Assembly: GCF_006265175.1 (NCBI RefSeq) | Contig: NZ_VDCQ01000019.1 | Coordinates: 62,001 to 126,000 of the forward strand | Length of the DNA stretch: 64,000 bases | DNA from: Paenibacillus hemerocallicola | Lineage (GTDB): Bacteria > Bacillota > Bacilli > Paenibacillales > NBRC-103111 | Direction: 5' to 3' | Shown here: piece after piece, positions 53,033 to 61,497 of the stretch | Layout of the letters: each line of letters starts with the position of its first letter | How positions within the stretch are numbered: the stretch's first letter is position 1 | Notes under the pieces: model-generated | Told to the model about the DNA's origin: nothing | The model's input: only the letters and a program-made list of their open reading frames with translations | Database searches by the model: none | Made by a program: the position numbers and the translations under genes

Positions 53033-54040
53033 ATGATCATTCAAAAGCACATATGGAAATCGGCGCTTTTTCCGCTCTGCCTGCTTCTGCTCGCGGGGCT
53101 TTTTCTGGCAAGCAACGTGTACGGTTACGCCGATACGACCTGGCGGACATTCATCGGTGCCTATATCCAGTTCGACGGCTCGAACGAGCACGTGATCATA
53201 CGCGAAGTAAGAATGCCGAGGGCAGTGGTCGCAACTATGGTCGGCGCCGCTCTGGCCGTGTCTGGGGCGATTATGCAGGCATTGACCCGAAACCCTATGG
53301 CTTCTCCCGGCGTTCTCGGCGTCAATGCGGGCGCGGGCTTTTTTGTCGTAGCGGGGGTCTCCCTCTTGTCCGTCTCCGGACAGAGCCAACTGATCTGGTT
53401 TGCTTTGGCGGGTGCCGCGGCTGCTGCCGTATCCGTTTATCTGGTAGGCTCCGTCGGCCGCGAAGGAATGACCCCGCTGAAGCTGACACTCGCCGGAGCG
53501 ACGATGGCGGCTTTGTTTACCTCGTTCTCGTCCGCTCTGCTTATCGCCGACGAGAAAACTTTGGACCATGTATTTTTCTGGCTGATCGGCTCCGTGGAAG
53601 GACGGAAGCTGGAGCAAGTCGTACCGGTGCTGCCCTTCTTCTTCGTCGGCTTCGTTTTCGCCTGCGGGCTGGGCGGAGCGCTGAACGTCATTTCCGTCGG
53701 CGAGGATGTCGCCAAAGGTGTGGGGCAGAATACGTTTCGCGTTAAGCTCGCTTCCTTGCTGACCGTGGTGCTTCTGGCTGGAGGGGCCGTATCCGTGGCC
53801 GGGCCGATCGGCTTCGTCGGGCTGGTCATTCCCCACATCGTCCGAGGATTGGTCGGAATCGATCATCGCTGGGTGCTGCCATACAGCGCCGTGCTGGGTG
53901 CCGTTTTGTTGGTCGCGGCCGATATTGCCGCCAGATTTATCGTTTTCCCGAGAGAAGTTCCGGTAGGGGTGCTGACGGCCATTATCGGCGCCCCCTTCTT
54001 CATCTATATGGCCCGCAAGGAGATGACGAAATCGACATGA
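53033..54040 (+). CDS. Iron-siderophore ABC transporter permease 1 (FecCD)
   Basis: 335 residues from the ATG at 53033 (GGAGAGGG 9 bases upstream). FecCD/BtuC fold with ~9-10 membrane helices; 'MPRAVVATMVGAALAVSGAI' and 'TRNPMASPGVLGVNAGAGFF' are the family's coupling region, 'GFVGLVIPHIVRGLVGIDHR' the second. Forms a heterodimer with the next permease. The stop overlaps the next start (ATGA). Confidence 0.95.
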   Translation: MIIQKHIWKSALFPLCLLLLAGLFLASNVYGYADTTWRTFIGAYIQFDGSNEHVIIREVRMPRAVVATMVGAALAVSGAIMQALTRNPMASPGVLGVNAGAGFFVVAGVSLLSVSGQSQLIWFALAGAAAAAVSVYLVGSVGREGMTPLKLTLAGATMAALFTSFSSALLIADEKTLDHVFFWLIGSVEGRKLEQVVPVLPFFFVGFVFACGLGGALNVISVGEDVAKGVGQNTFRVKLASLLTVVLLAGGAVSVAGPIGFVGLVIPHIVRGLVGIDHRWVLPYSAVLGAVLLVAADIAARFIVFPREVPVGVLTAIIGAPFFIYMARKEMTKST

Positions 54041-55089
54041 ACCGGTATTGGACGATCCGGGCAAAGCCTCTCAGGCTATCGTTTCTGTTCGAGAAGAAGG
54101 CGATCGGGGTCATTCTGGCTCTTCTGGCGCTGCTTCTCGTTCTCGCCATTGTAAGCATAGGATTCGGGACGATGTCCATGTCGCCGCTCCGTACGATTCA
54201 AGTGTTGCTGGCCGGGCCCCGCGGCGAGGCGATGGAAACGACCGTTATTTGGAATTTTCGCATGCCCCGTCTGCTGGTGGCCGTGCTGGCCGGAATGGCG
54301 TTGGCGTTGGCCGGGACGATTCTGCAAGCCGTCGTCCGCAACCCGCTCGCCTCCCCCGACGTAATCGGCATAACGAGCGGTGCGGCGATGATGGCGGTGT
54401 TATACCTGGCTATTTTTCAAGTGAAGACAAGCGTCTTGTGGATGCCGTTATTCGCTTTTGCCGGGGCTGCGGCCGTTGCCGTATTTATTTATGTCGCGGC
54501 GTGGAAGAAGGGCGTCTCGCCGATGAGGATGATTCTCGTCGGACTCGGAGTGACCGCACTCCTGGAAGCGTTCAAGACGCTGTTCCTCATCTTCAGCCCG
54601 ATCATTGTCGCCAGCCAGGCGAAAATATGGATCACGGGCACGGTGTACGGGGCGAACTGGAGCACGGTGCGTTATTTCGCGCCATGGCTGCTCGTCCTGC
54701 TGCCCGTATTGGCCGTACTCGTCCGGAGGATGGACGTGCAGGTGCTCGGCAATGATTTGCCGATCGCGCTTGGCGGCCGAATGCAGCTGCAGCGGTTCGC
54801 GCTCATCTTTACCGCCGCCGGACTGGCGGGCTCGGCCGTAGCGTTCGTCGGCGGCATCGGGTTTATCGGGCTGATGGCGCCGCATATGTCCCGCCGCTTG
54901 GTCGGAGGCTCCCACGGCGTGTTGATGGTCTGCTCGGCCATTGTGGGCGCGGTACTGCTTGTGGCGGCCGATTTGGTCGGACGTACGGTATTTGCTCCGC
55001 GGGACGTGCCGGCTGGCGTGTTTACCGCTTTGCTCGGAGCGCCGTTTTTTCTGTACATGCTCGTGAAGGTGAAGAAGAAGCAGGCCTAG
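54037..55089 (+). CDS. Iron-siderophore ABC transporter permease 2 (FecCD)
   Basis: 350 residues, homologous to the previous protein: 'RMPRLLVAVLAGMALALAGT', 'VRNPLASPDVIGITSGAAMM', 'GFIGLMAPHMSRRLVGGSHG'. About ten membrane helices. Four-base overlap with permease 1 shows translational coupling, as expected for two subunits of one pore. Confidence 0.95.
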   Translation: MNRYWTIRAKPLRLSFLFEKKAIGVILALLALLLVLAIVSIGFGTMSMSPLRTIQVLLAGPRGEAMETTVIWNFRMPRLLVAVLAGMALALAGTILQAVVRNPLASPDVIGITSGAAMMAVLYLAIFQVKTSVLWMPLFAFAGAAAVAVFIYVAAWKKGVSPMRMILVGLGVTALLEAFKTLFLIFSPIIVASQAKIWITGTVYGANWSTVRYFAPWLLVLLPVLAVLVRRMDVQVLGNDLPIALGGRMQLQRFALIFTAAGLAGSAVAFVGGIGFIGLMAPHMSRRLVGGSHGVLMVCSAIVGAVLLVAADLVGRTVFAPRDVPAGVFTALLGAPFFLYMLVKVKKKQA

Positions 55090-55118
55090 TCGGAGGCGGG
55101 GGAGGGGATGGAGGCGCG

Positions 55119-56039
55119 ATGGATGCGTTGGACACGAGGGACACGAGGGATGCAAGGGACACAAGGGATGCAGGAGATATGAGGGAAACAAGCGCATTGT
55201 CCGCGCGCGCGCTGTCGCTTGGTTACGGAGACACCACCATTATCGATCAGCTGGACTTGCAAATCCCGCATGGTAAAATCACGATCTTCATCGGAAGCAA
55301 CGGCTGTGGAAAATCGACACTGCTCCGTTCGTTCGCGCGCTTGTTGAAGCCGGCGCGGGGCGATATCGTCTTGAACGGACGCAGCATTGCGCAACAGTCC
55401 ACGAAGGAAGTCGCCAAACAGATGGCCGTTCTGCCGCAGGGCCCGCCGCTTCCCGAAGGTTTGACCGTCCTGCAGCTGGTGAAGCTGGGCCGATACCCGT
55501 ATCAAAGCATGTTCCGGCAATGGTCGGAAGAAGACGAGCGAAGCGTGATGAAAGCTTTAAAAGCGACGCATCTCGAGAGCATGACGGGCAGACCCGTCGA
55601 TTCGCTCTCGGGCGGGCAGCGGCAGCGGGCCTGGATCGCGATGACGCTGGCGCAGGATACCGACCTGCTGCTGCTCGACGAGCCGACCACCTATCTCGAT
55701 TTGGCCCATCAAGTGGAAATATTGGACTTGCTCTACGATTTGAACATGCAGGAGGGCCGTACGATCGTCATGGTGCTGCACGACCTGAACTTGGCGTGCC
55801 GGTACGCGCACCACATGATCGCCGTGCACGACATGGGAGTCCATTCGCAAGGCTTGCCCGAGGACATGATGACGAAGGAGATGATCCGGGACGTATTCGG
55901 CATGGAATGCGAAATCGGCGCCGATCCGTTGTTCGGGACTCCCGTCTGCGTGCCCCACGGCAAAGGGCGGATCCTTGCTCCTCGGATCGGGAGCAAGACG
56001 GCAGACAGCAGCCGGGAGCCGCACGGAGCCATCAGCTGA
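55119..56039 (+). CDS. Iron-siderophore ABC transporter ATPase (FhuC/FecE-like)
   Basis: 306 residues. Walker A 'GSNGCGKST', signature 'LSGGQRQRAWIAMTLAQ', Walker B 'LLLLDEPTTYLDLAHQ', H-loop 'MVLHDLNLACRYAHHM'. It completes the uptake system. The first ~20 residues are an odd hydrophilic run made of Thr-Arg-Asp and Ala-Arg-Asp triplets, encoded by a 9-base repeat (GACACGAGG and variants) between 55129 and 55180; homologous sequence begins at 'ALSARALSLGYGDTTI'. The ATG at 55178 is an alternative start but its GGAG is only two bases away. The first ATG has GGAGG at normal spacing. Confidence 0.94.
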   Translation: MDALDTRDTRDARDTRDAGDMRETSALSARALSLGYGDTTIIDQLDLQIPHGKITIFIGSNGCGKSTLLRSFARLLKPARGDIVLNGRSIAQQSTKEVAKQMAVLPQGPPLPEGLTVLQLVKLGRYPYQSMFRQWSEEDERSVMKALKATHLESMTGRPVDSLSGGQRQRAWIAMTLAQDTDLLLLDEPTTYLDLAHQVEILDLLYDLNMQEGRTIVMVLHDLNLACRYAHHMIAVHDMGVHSQGLPEDMMTKEMIRDVFGMECEIGADPLFGTPVCVPHGKGRILAPRIGSKTADSSREPHGAIS

Positions 56040-56256
56040 ATGAGGAGCGATGGGGGGAGCAACCCGACCGGTAACAATACGAGGATCTCCGCTTCAACAG
56101 AAACGGCATTCACTTCTTGACATATCCCGGAACCCTTAGGGTCGGCGCTATACAACAAAGCCGGTGTCCATGACTCGTTGCAGCGGTTGTGGTATGATCG
56201 TTATGGATAATATGTGCAGGTACAATACAACTTCTGGACGCGAGGAGGCATTGAGG

Positions 56257-57321
56257 ATGGATGCATTGACGCCGAACCCGGCGCTGTACAACGTTCCGTT
56301 CCGAACGACCGAATTCAACGGGATGCCCTATAGAAGACTTGGGCAGACAGGACTGCAAGTTTCGAATATCGGGCTAGGCACTTGGAAAGTCGGGCTTCCG
56401 GAGACGGGAGACGGTTCCCGTGTCGGGGAGTCGGACGCTTTCGCGATATTCGACAAGGCTCTGGAGCTGGGAGTCACGTTCTGGGACACGGCGAACCGGT
56501 ACAATCTCGGCTCCGGCAATTCCGAACGGGTCATCGGGAGATGGTTTGCGGCGAACGCGGCCCACCGGCGCGATATCCTGCTGGCGACGAAGCTGTTCGG
56601 CGGTATGGACGGAACGACCCCGAATCATGGCGGCCTGTCCCGCTCCAATATACTCGACTCGGTAGAAGCGAGCTTAACCAGACTGCAGACCGATTGGATC
56701 GACGTATTGTATTTCCATGGCTTTGACCCGCATTCGCCTGCAGAGGAGAGTTTGGCTGCCGTCGAGGATTTGATCAGAGCCGGGAAAGTGCGCTATTTCG
56801 CCGTTTCCAACTTTACGGTCGACCAGTTGGAGCTGTACCGCCGGATAGCCGACGAAGCTTCAATCTCGGTCCGATGCAGGATCGCCGCGGTGCAGAACCA
56901 GTTCGACGTCCTGTACGGCGAACAGTCCGAGCGGGTAGGCGTACTCGGGCATGCGGCCGACAACGGCATCTCGTTCGTGCCGTGGAGTCCGCTTGCGCGG
57001 GGCCTGTTGACGGACCGGTATTTGGACGCGGCGAAGGTAGGGCCGGGAGACCGGCGGTACGATGAAGGAGATTGGCAAATCGATGCGGACACGTCGCGGA
57101 AGCTGAGCCGTTTGGCCGAGCTCGGACGCGAGTGGGGCGTTGAGCTCAGTCAGCTTGTGATGGCGTATATGTTGACGCTGCCCGGCATGGGGCCGCTTAT
57201 TCCGTCCTCCTCGACGATCAAGCAGCTGGAATCGAATGCGGCGGCAGGCAAGCTCGCCCTCGATCCGGCACAGCTCGAACGGGTGCGCGAAGCGTTGGAC
57301 GGCGGCCACGACCGGGCTTGA
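56257..57321 (+). CDS. Aldo/keto reductase
   Basis: 354 residues from the ATG at 56257 with GAGGAGG 8 bases upstream. TIM-barrel aldo/keto reductase: 'MPYRRLGQTGLQVSNIGLGT' start; catalytic tetrad Asp and Tyr in 'FWDTANRYNLG', Lys in 'LLATKLFGG', His in 'LYFHGFDPHS'; the NADPH end 'PLIPSSSTIKQLESNAAAG'. Similar to the Kvbeta/YajO-type subgroup (AKR11-like). Carbonyl substrate unknown. Separate from the siderophore operon by ~220 bases. Confidence 0.9.
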   Translation: MDALTPNPALYNVPFRTTEFNGMPYRRLGQTGLQVSNIGLGTWKVGLPETGDGSRVGESDAFAIFDKALELGVTFWDTANRYNLGSGNSERVIGRWFAANAAHRRDILLATKLFGGMDGTTPNHGGLSRSNILDSVEASLTRLQTDWIDVLYFHGFDPHSPAEESLAAVEDLIRAGKVRYFAVSNFTVDQLELYRRIADEASISVRCRIAAVQNQFDVLYGEQSERVGVLGHAADNGISFVPWSPLARGLLTDRYLDAAKVGPGDRRYDEGDWQIDADTSRKLSRLAELGREWGVELSQLVMAYMLTLPGMGPLIPSSSTIKQLESNAAAGKLALDPAQLERVREALDGGHDRA

Positions 57322-58045
57322 GACGGAGCGCTCCGAAAAGGGGGGCAGCCATTGTGCTGCTTAGCCTTAGCCGGCATAGTGCGAAGCTGTTGCATATGTT
57401 CATTTGCGCATCCAAGTTATCCATAGGTTTGCCGTAACCTCTTTAACTTGCAGCGGAAATGGCAGTTATACAAGAAAATGCTAGCTAACGCTCGTCGAGC
57501 TGCTTGAGTCGGATAAGTAGCGGAGCTGAAGTACGTTATTTACTTCCATCTAGGCGGCGCGAGCAGAATAACGGAGCGGCTTTCCGCTATTTTGCCTATA
57601 TAGGGCTTTGATTCCCAAAACGTACGGTTTAACGGAACATCGTTCTTTTATTTCCATGAACTATCTGGAAACACAGGCAATAGAGGAAAAGTGTTCCGCT
57701 ATTCCGCATCGCGCTTCCCGGGCGGAAAAAAGCGTCCGCGGCGGCCAATTATCATCGCAGCGCACGCACCCTGCGTTCCCTGCCGTCGATTATTTCAAAC
57801 GCGCGCCTTCCACGGCGCGCGTTTGCGTTGCCGCATAACCATAACGGCTGCGAAACGGCACACGACGGTGTAAAGCGACAACTACGCATGGAGTTCATTG
57901 CATCTCGGTACCCTACCTTTATTTTCTTGGAAGAGTATTAAAAGATGGGATATCGATCGTAAAAAATGAAACGCACGATTCCGACGCAGACGCTATGATA
58001 AGACGTATGATGGACTAAAACTGTCATAACGAGAGGGGAACGACT
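57322..58045. other. Intergenic region with palindromes and a 12-bp perfect hairpin
   Basis: About 720 bases with no credible gene. Between ~57530 and 57710 are degenerate relatives of the GGAAC/GTTCC palindromes seen elsewhere ('AACGGAGCGGCTTTCCGCTA', 'AACGGAACATCGTTC'). CAAACGCGCGCC-ttccac-GGCGCGCGTTTG (57796-57825) is a perfect stem with no T-run, so possibly a structural or terminator-like hairpin. Confidence 0.6.
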
Positions 58046-59122
58046 ATGAGTCGGAAAATCAGGCTTGGCATTATCGGGGCAGGCAATATCGGAGCGGTTC
58101 ATGCGACGGAGTTCAGCAAGCTGCCGGAGCGTTGCGAAATCGCCGCAATCTCTGACGTATCCAAACCGCTGGCGGAATCGCGAGCCAAGCAATTCGGCAT
58201 ACCGGCCGTGGAGGAGAGCGCGGAAACGCTGCTCGCTCGCGGCGACATCGACGCCGTCGTCATCGGCGTGCCGAATAAATTCCATGCCGATTATGCGATA
58301 GCCGCGCTGGAAGCGGGCAAGCACGTGCTGCTCGAGAAGCCGATGGGGCTTGACGCCGAGCATGCGAAGCGGATCGTCCGGGCGCAGCGCGCCACGGGCA
58401 ATATCTTGATGGTATCGCATCAGATGAGATGGGATTGGCTGCCGATGCAGGTGAAGAACCAGGTGGAGAAGGGCGAGCTCGGCCGCATTTATTCGGCCAA
58501 AACCGGCTGGTATCGCCGCAAAGGCATTCCGGGCTGGGGCACTTGGTTTACGCGCAAGGACATGTCGGGCGGAGGCCCGCTTATCGATATCGGCGTGCAT
58601 ATGCTCGATCTGGCGTTTCACCTGATGGGCGATCCGAAGCCGGTGTCCGTCTCCGGCGCGGTGTACGCCGAATTCGGGCCGAAGAAGAAAGGGATCGGCA
58701 GCTGGGGGACTCCGGACTGGAACGGCGTGTGGGACGTGGAAGACTTGAGCACCGCGCTGATCCGCTTGGAGGACGGCAGCACGCTGACGCTGGAAGTGAG
58801 CTGGGCGGTTCATATGGATACGGACAGCAAGCCGTTTGTCCATCTGATGGGCTCGGAAGGCGGCGCTTCGCTGCGCGGGGGCGAAGGCAAGTTTTTGACC
58901 GAGGGGTTCGACCAAGCGATGGAGGTTCCGCTGAAGGCGCCGGCCGGCGACGCCGGGGCTCGCAACCGCATGAGCAACCATTTCCTCGACTGCGTCCGGG
59001 ATGGACAACAGCCGCTGACATCGGCGCTGACCGGACTGACCAACAATTTGATCATCGACGCGATCTACGAATCGTCGCGCACGGGCGGCGAAGTGAAGCT
59101 GGACTGGGACGGTTTGCGTTAA
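58046..59122 (+). CDS. Gfo/Idh/MocA-family oxidoreductase
   Basis: 358 residues. NAD(P) motif 'LGIIGAGNIGAVHATEF', catalytic 'VLLEKPMGLDAEH' (EKP), and 'GGGPLIDIGVHMLDLAFHLM' with the conserved Asp/His pair. GAGAGGGG precedes the ATG. It forms a two-gene operon with a sugar isomerase-type TIM barrel 26 bases downstream, a common pair in inositol or rare-sugar catabolism. It is not close to the module 1 enzyme at 31326 beyond the family motifs. Confidence 0.93.
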   Translation: MSRKIRLGIIGAGNIGAVHATEFSKLPERCEIAAISDVSKPLAESRAKQFGIPAVEESAETLLARGDIDAVVIGVPNKFHADYAIAALEAGKHVLLEKPMGLDAEHAKRIVRAQRATGNILMVSHQMRWDWLPMQVKNQVEKGELGRIYSAKTGWYRRKGIPGWGTWFTRKDMSGGGPLIDIGVHMLDLAFHLMGDPKPVSVSGAVYAEFGPKKKGIGSWGTPDWNGVWDVEDLSTALIRLEDGSTLTLEVSWAVHMDTDSKPFVHLMGSEGGASLRGGEGKFLTEGFDQAMEVPLKAPAGDAGARNRMSNHFLDCVRDGQQPLTSALTGLTNNLIIDAIYESSRTGGEVKLDWDGLR

Positions 59123-59148
59123 TTATATCCGAAGGGAGATAGAGGTTC

Positions 59149-59991
59149 ATGCTGAAAGGATTGACTAGAGCGGGGCTCGGTAACGTCGGCGACATCGAAC
59201 AGTTCATCGCTCTCGCTTCGTGCCACGGTTTTCAATCGGTAGATATCGATCTTGCCGGGCTCGCTGAAGGTCGTGGAGTGGAAGGAGCCGCCGAGCTGCT
59301 CCGGTCGCATGGCATCGTACCGGGTGCGATCGGGCTGCCGGTGCAGTGGCGGACGACGGACGACGAGTTCCGCAAAGGGTTGCCGGTTCTGCTGAAAAAT
59401 GCGGATTTGGCCCGGCAGCTTGGTTGTACCGCATGCACGACCTACATTTTGCCGTCGACCGACGAGCCTGCAGCCGCCTTCATGGCTTCGGCGATTCGCC
59501 GGCTTCGCTTGTGCGCCCAAATGCTGGGCGCGTACGGCATCCGGCTCGGCCTGGAGTTCGTCGGCCCGCACCATTTGCGGACGCGCTGGAAGCATCCGTT
59601 CATCTGGACGATGGCCGACACGCTGGATATGATCGAGGCGATCGGCGAGCCGAATGTCGGCCTGCTGCTCGACTGCTATCATTGGTATACGAACGGACTC
59701 GGCACCGGCGATATCGCCAAGCTGCGCGCCGACCAAATCGTCCACGTGCATTTGAACGACGCTCCCGCCGTTCCGGTGGAGGAAGCGCTCGACAACGGCA
59801 GACTTATTACCGGCGAAGGAGTCATCGATTTGACCGGCTTCCTGAAGGCGCTGAAGCAGACCGGCTATGCCGGCGTTTTGGCCCAAGAGGTGCTCACTCA
59901 GCAGCCGCCTCAAGAGCCTGCGGAAGAGCTCGTTCGAAGAACGGCCGTACAGTATGACCGTTTATTTGCGGAAGCGGGGATCGGCGGCTGA
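59149..59991 (+). CDS. Sugar phosphate isomerase/epimerase (xylose isomerase-like TIM barrel)
   Basis: 280 residues, AP-endonuclease-2/IolE-like barrel. Metal and substrate residues are recognisable in 'LGLEFVGPHHLRTRW' (Glu), 'NVGLLLDCYHWYTNG' (Asp, His), 'IVHVHLNDAP' (His, Asp) and 'GVLAQEVLTQQP' (Glu). Likely isomerises or epimerises the keto-sugar produced by the oxidoreductase before it. No transporter is linked. RBS GAAGGGAGA. Confidence 0.88.
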   Translation: MLKGLTRAGLGNVGDIEQFIALASCHGFQSVDIDLAGLAEGRGVEGAAELLRSHGIVPGAIGLPVQWRTTDDEFRKGLPVLLKNADLARQLGCTACTTYILPSTDEPAAAFMASAIRRLRLCAQMLGAYGIRLGLEFVGPHHLRTRWKHPFIWTMADTLDMIEAIGEPNVGLLLDCYHWYTNGLGTGDIAKLRADQIVHVHLNDAPAVPVEEALDNGRLITGEGVIDLTGFLKALKQTGYAGVLAQEVLTQQPPQEPAEELVRRTAVQYDRLFAEAGIGG

Positions 59992-60093
59992 GCGATCGGG
60001 GCTTGCTATGGAACGAACGATAGGTTGATCCGGCCTTCCGGCAGTGCTTGCGAGGGTACTTTTTAGAAGACTTTCGGGGTTTAGGTTTAACTC

Positions 60094-60225
60094 GGGGGCT
60101 CCCCCAAAAGTATTTGGATTAGGCTTCGAAGGCCCGCTCCACTTTTGGGGGTTAAGTATGGGGGCTCCCCCAAAAGTATTTGGATTAGGCTTCGAAGGCC
60201 TGCTCCACTTTTGGGGGTTAAATAT
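60094..60225. repeat. Two 66-bp tandem repeats, each a large hairpin
   Basis: Units at 60094-60159 and 60160-60225 differ at only a few positions. Each contains CCCCCAAAAGT and its perfect complement ACTTTTGGGGG ~30 bases apart, with an inner near-palindrome 'GGCTTCGAAGGCC'. A decayed third unit may precede (about 60060-60093). Because 66 is a multiple of three, frames on both strands stay open through the repeat, but these have no coding support. Confidence 0.9.
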
Positions 60226-60262
60226 GAGGGTCACTTTCGGGTGAAACACGACTTCAGACGAT

Positions 60263-61156
60263 TTACGACAGCTTCGAGGGCCGATTCGGCTCGCCCGACA
60301 GTTTGCGGTAATCGTTCGGAGTCGTGCTTTTTTGTTCGCGGAAAATGCGCGAAAACGTATTGTAAGAGCCGTAACCGGCCTCCATGGCGATGTCGGATAT
60401 TTTCATGTCGGTCGACGTGAGCAGTCCGCAGGCGTGGCGAAGCCGTACGTCGTGCACATGCTGCAGGAACGTCCGTCCCGCTTTTTTCTTGAACAGCGCG
60501 CTCAAGTAAGCCGGACTGATGCGGAAATGGCTTGCGACGGCGTTCAGCGTCAGGTCTTCTTTGAAGTGGTGCTGAATATAACGGATAATGTCCAAATACA
60601 GGCTTCTGGTTGCAACGATTTCATCGGTCTTGGCGTTCTCCGCTATCGCCTGCTTCCGGTTCCGGTCGAAGACGATCAGGATGTCGATCAGCATCACCTT
60701 CATTTTCAGCCGTTTCCAGCTTTCGCTTCCGCGTGATTCTTCATACAACGCATCGAACGAGCGCCTCATATCCGCCTCGAGAGCCCCCTCGAAGCAGTGG
60801 TAAGAGACGAGCGAAGAGTCGGTTTGCACGAGCAGCTGCTGCAGCTCGGCTTTGCTTTCCAACTCGGCGAACAGTCCGTGGCTGAATCGAATATTATATA
60901 GGGTAAGCGTACACCCGGGATTCGTGTACAACTGATGAATTTGATATGGCTGAATGAACGACAGCGTCCCCGGCTTCATCGGATGCTCGACCCCGTTGAT
61001 CGTCTCCGAGCCTTCCCCTTCGATGACGTACGATATTTCCAAATAGTCGTGGCGATGGGCACGATAGCCGCTTTTCAGCCGATTGACCGAAAAATGGAGG
61101 GGGAAAGCCGTATTCATATTCGGATAATGCTCGATATACTCGGGAAGGTAGGACAC
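60263..61156 (-). CDS. AraC-family transcriptional regulator
   Basis: 297 residues from a GTG at 61156 (AGAGGT upstream). Cupin domain with 'GYRAHRHDYLEISYVIEGEG' and 'MKPGTLSFIQPYQIHQLYTN', then the helix-turn-helix pair 'LTLNAVASHFRISPAYLSAL' and 'KISDIAMEAGYGSYNTFSRI', ending 'TTPNDYRKL'. It faces the repeat at its 3' end and is divergent from the 2-oxoacid oxidoreductase genes ~340 bases away. It could control either flanking sugar operon; nothing decides this. Confidence 0.92.
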   Translation of the reverse strand: MSYLPEYIEHYPNMNTAFPLHFSVNRLKSGYRAHRHDYLEISYVIEGEGSETINGVEHPMKPGTLSFIQPYQIHQLYTNPGCTLTLYNIRFSHGLFAELESKAELQQLLVQTDSSLVSYHCFEGALEADMRRSFDALYEESRGSESWKRLKMKVMLIDILIVFDRNRKQAIAENAKTDEIVATRSLYLDIIRYIQHHFKEDLTLNAVASHFRISPAYLSALFKKKAGRTFLQHVHDVRLRHACGLLTSTDMKISDIAMEAGYGSYNTFSRIFREQKSTTPNDYRKLSGEPNRPSKLS

Positions 61157-61344
61157 GAAAAAATACCTCTTTCTCTCGGGCGGTTCGCGGCCGTTTCAAT
61201 TCACGTTTCGCGAAAACGCACGTATGCATAGTAGGGAAGCCGGATCGTATCATTCAAAAGACAAGCTTGCGGACTGGTAACGGGTTACGGATACCCCAAT
61301 TATAAGTTGTTAAGGTCCGTTTGCGTGAAAATTCCGAAAAAAAG

Positions 61345-61372
61345 ATTGCCGACGGCGCAATTGCTGGTAAAA
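61345..61372 (+). promoter_or_regulatory. Candidate promoter of the 2-oxoacid:ferredoxin oxidoreductase operon
   Basis: TTGCCG (61345-61350), 16 bases, then TAAAAT (61367-61372) preceded by TGG, i.e. an extended -10, ~125 bases before the start codon. The rest of the gap 61157-61497 shows no gene. Confidence 0.45.
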
Positions 61373-61497
61373 TGAAAAAGAGACATCGAATAGACACCGA
61401 TTGGACACCGAAACGACACAAATTTCAGTTGGCGCACACCCGGTAATGAAAACGCACTTCGCCAATCGCCGCACTTATCCCGAAAGGAGCAACGTCA

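Noticed and set aside
60044-60244. Short frames with 22-residue repeats on both strands
   Set aside because: They reflect the 66-base DNA repeat; both strands being open at once argues for structure, not protein.
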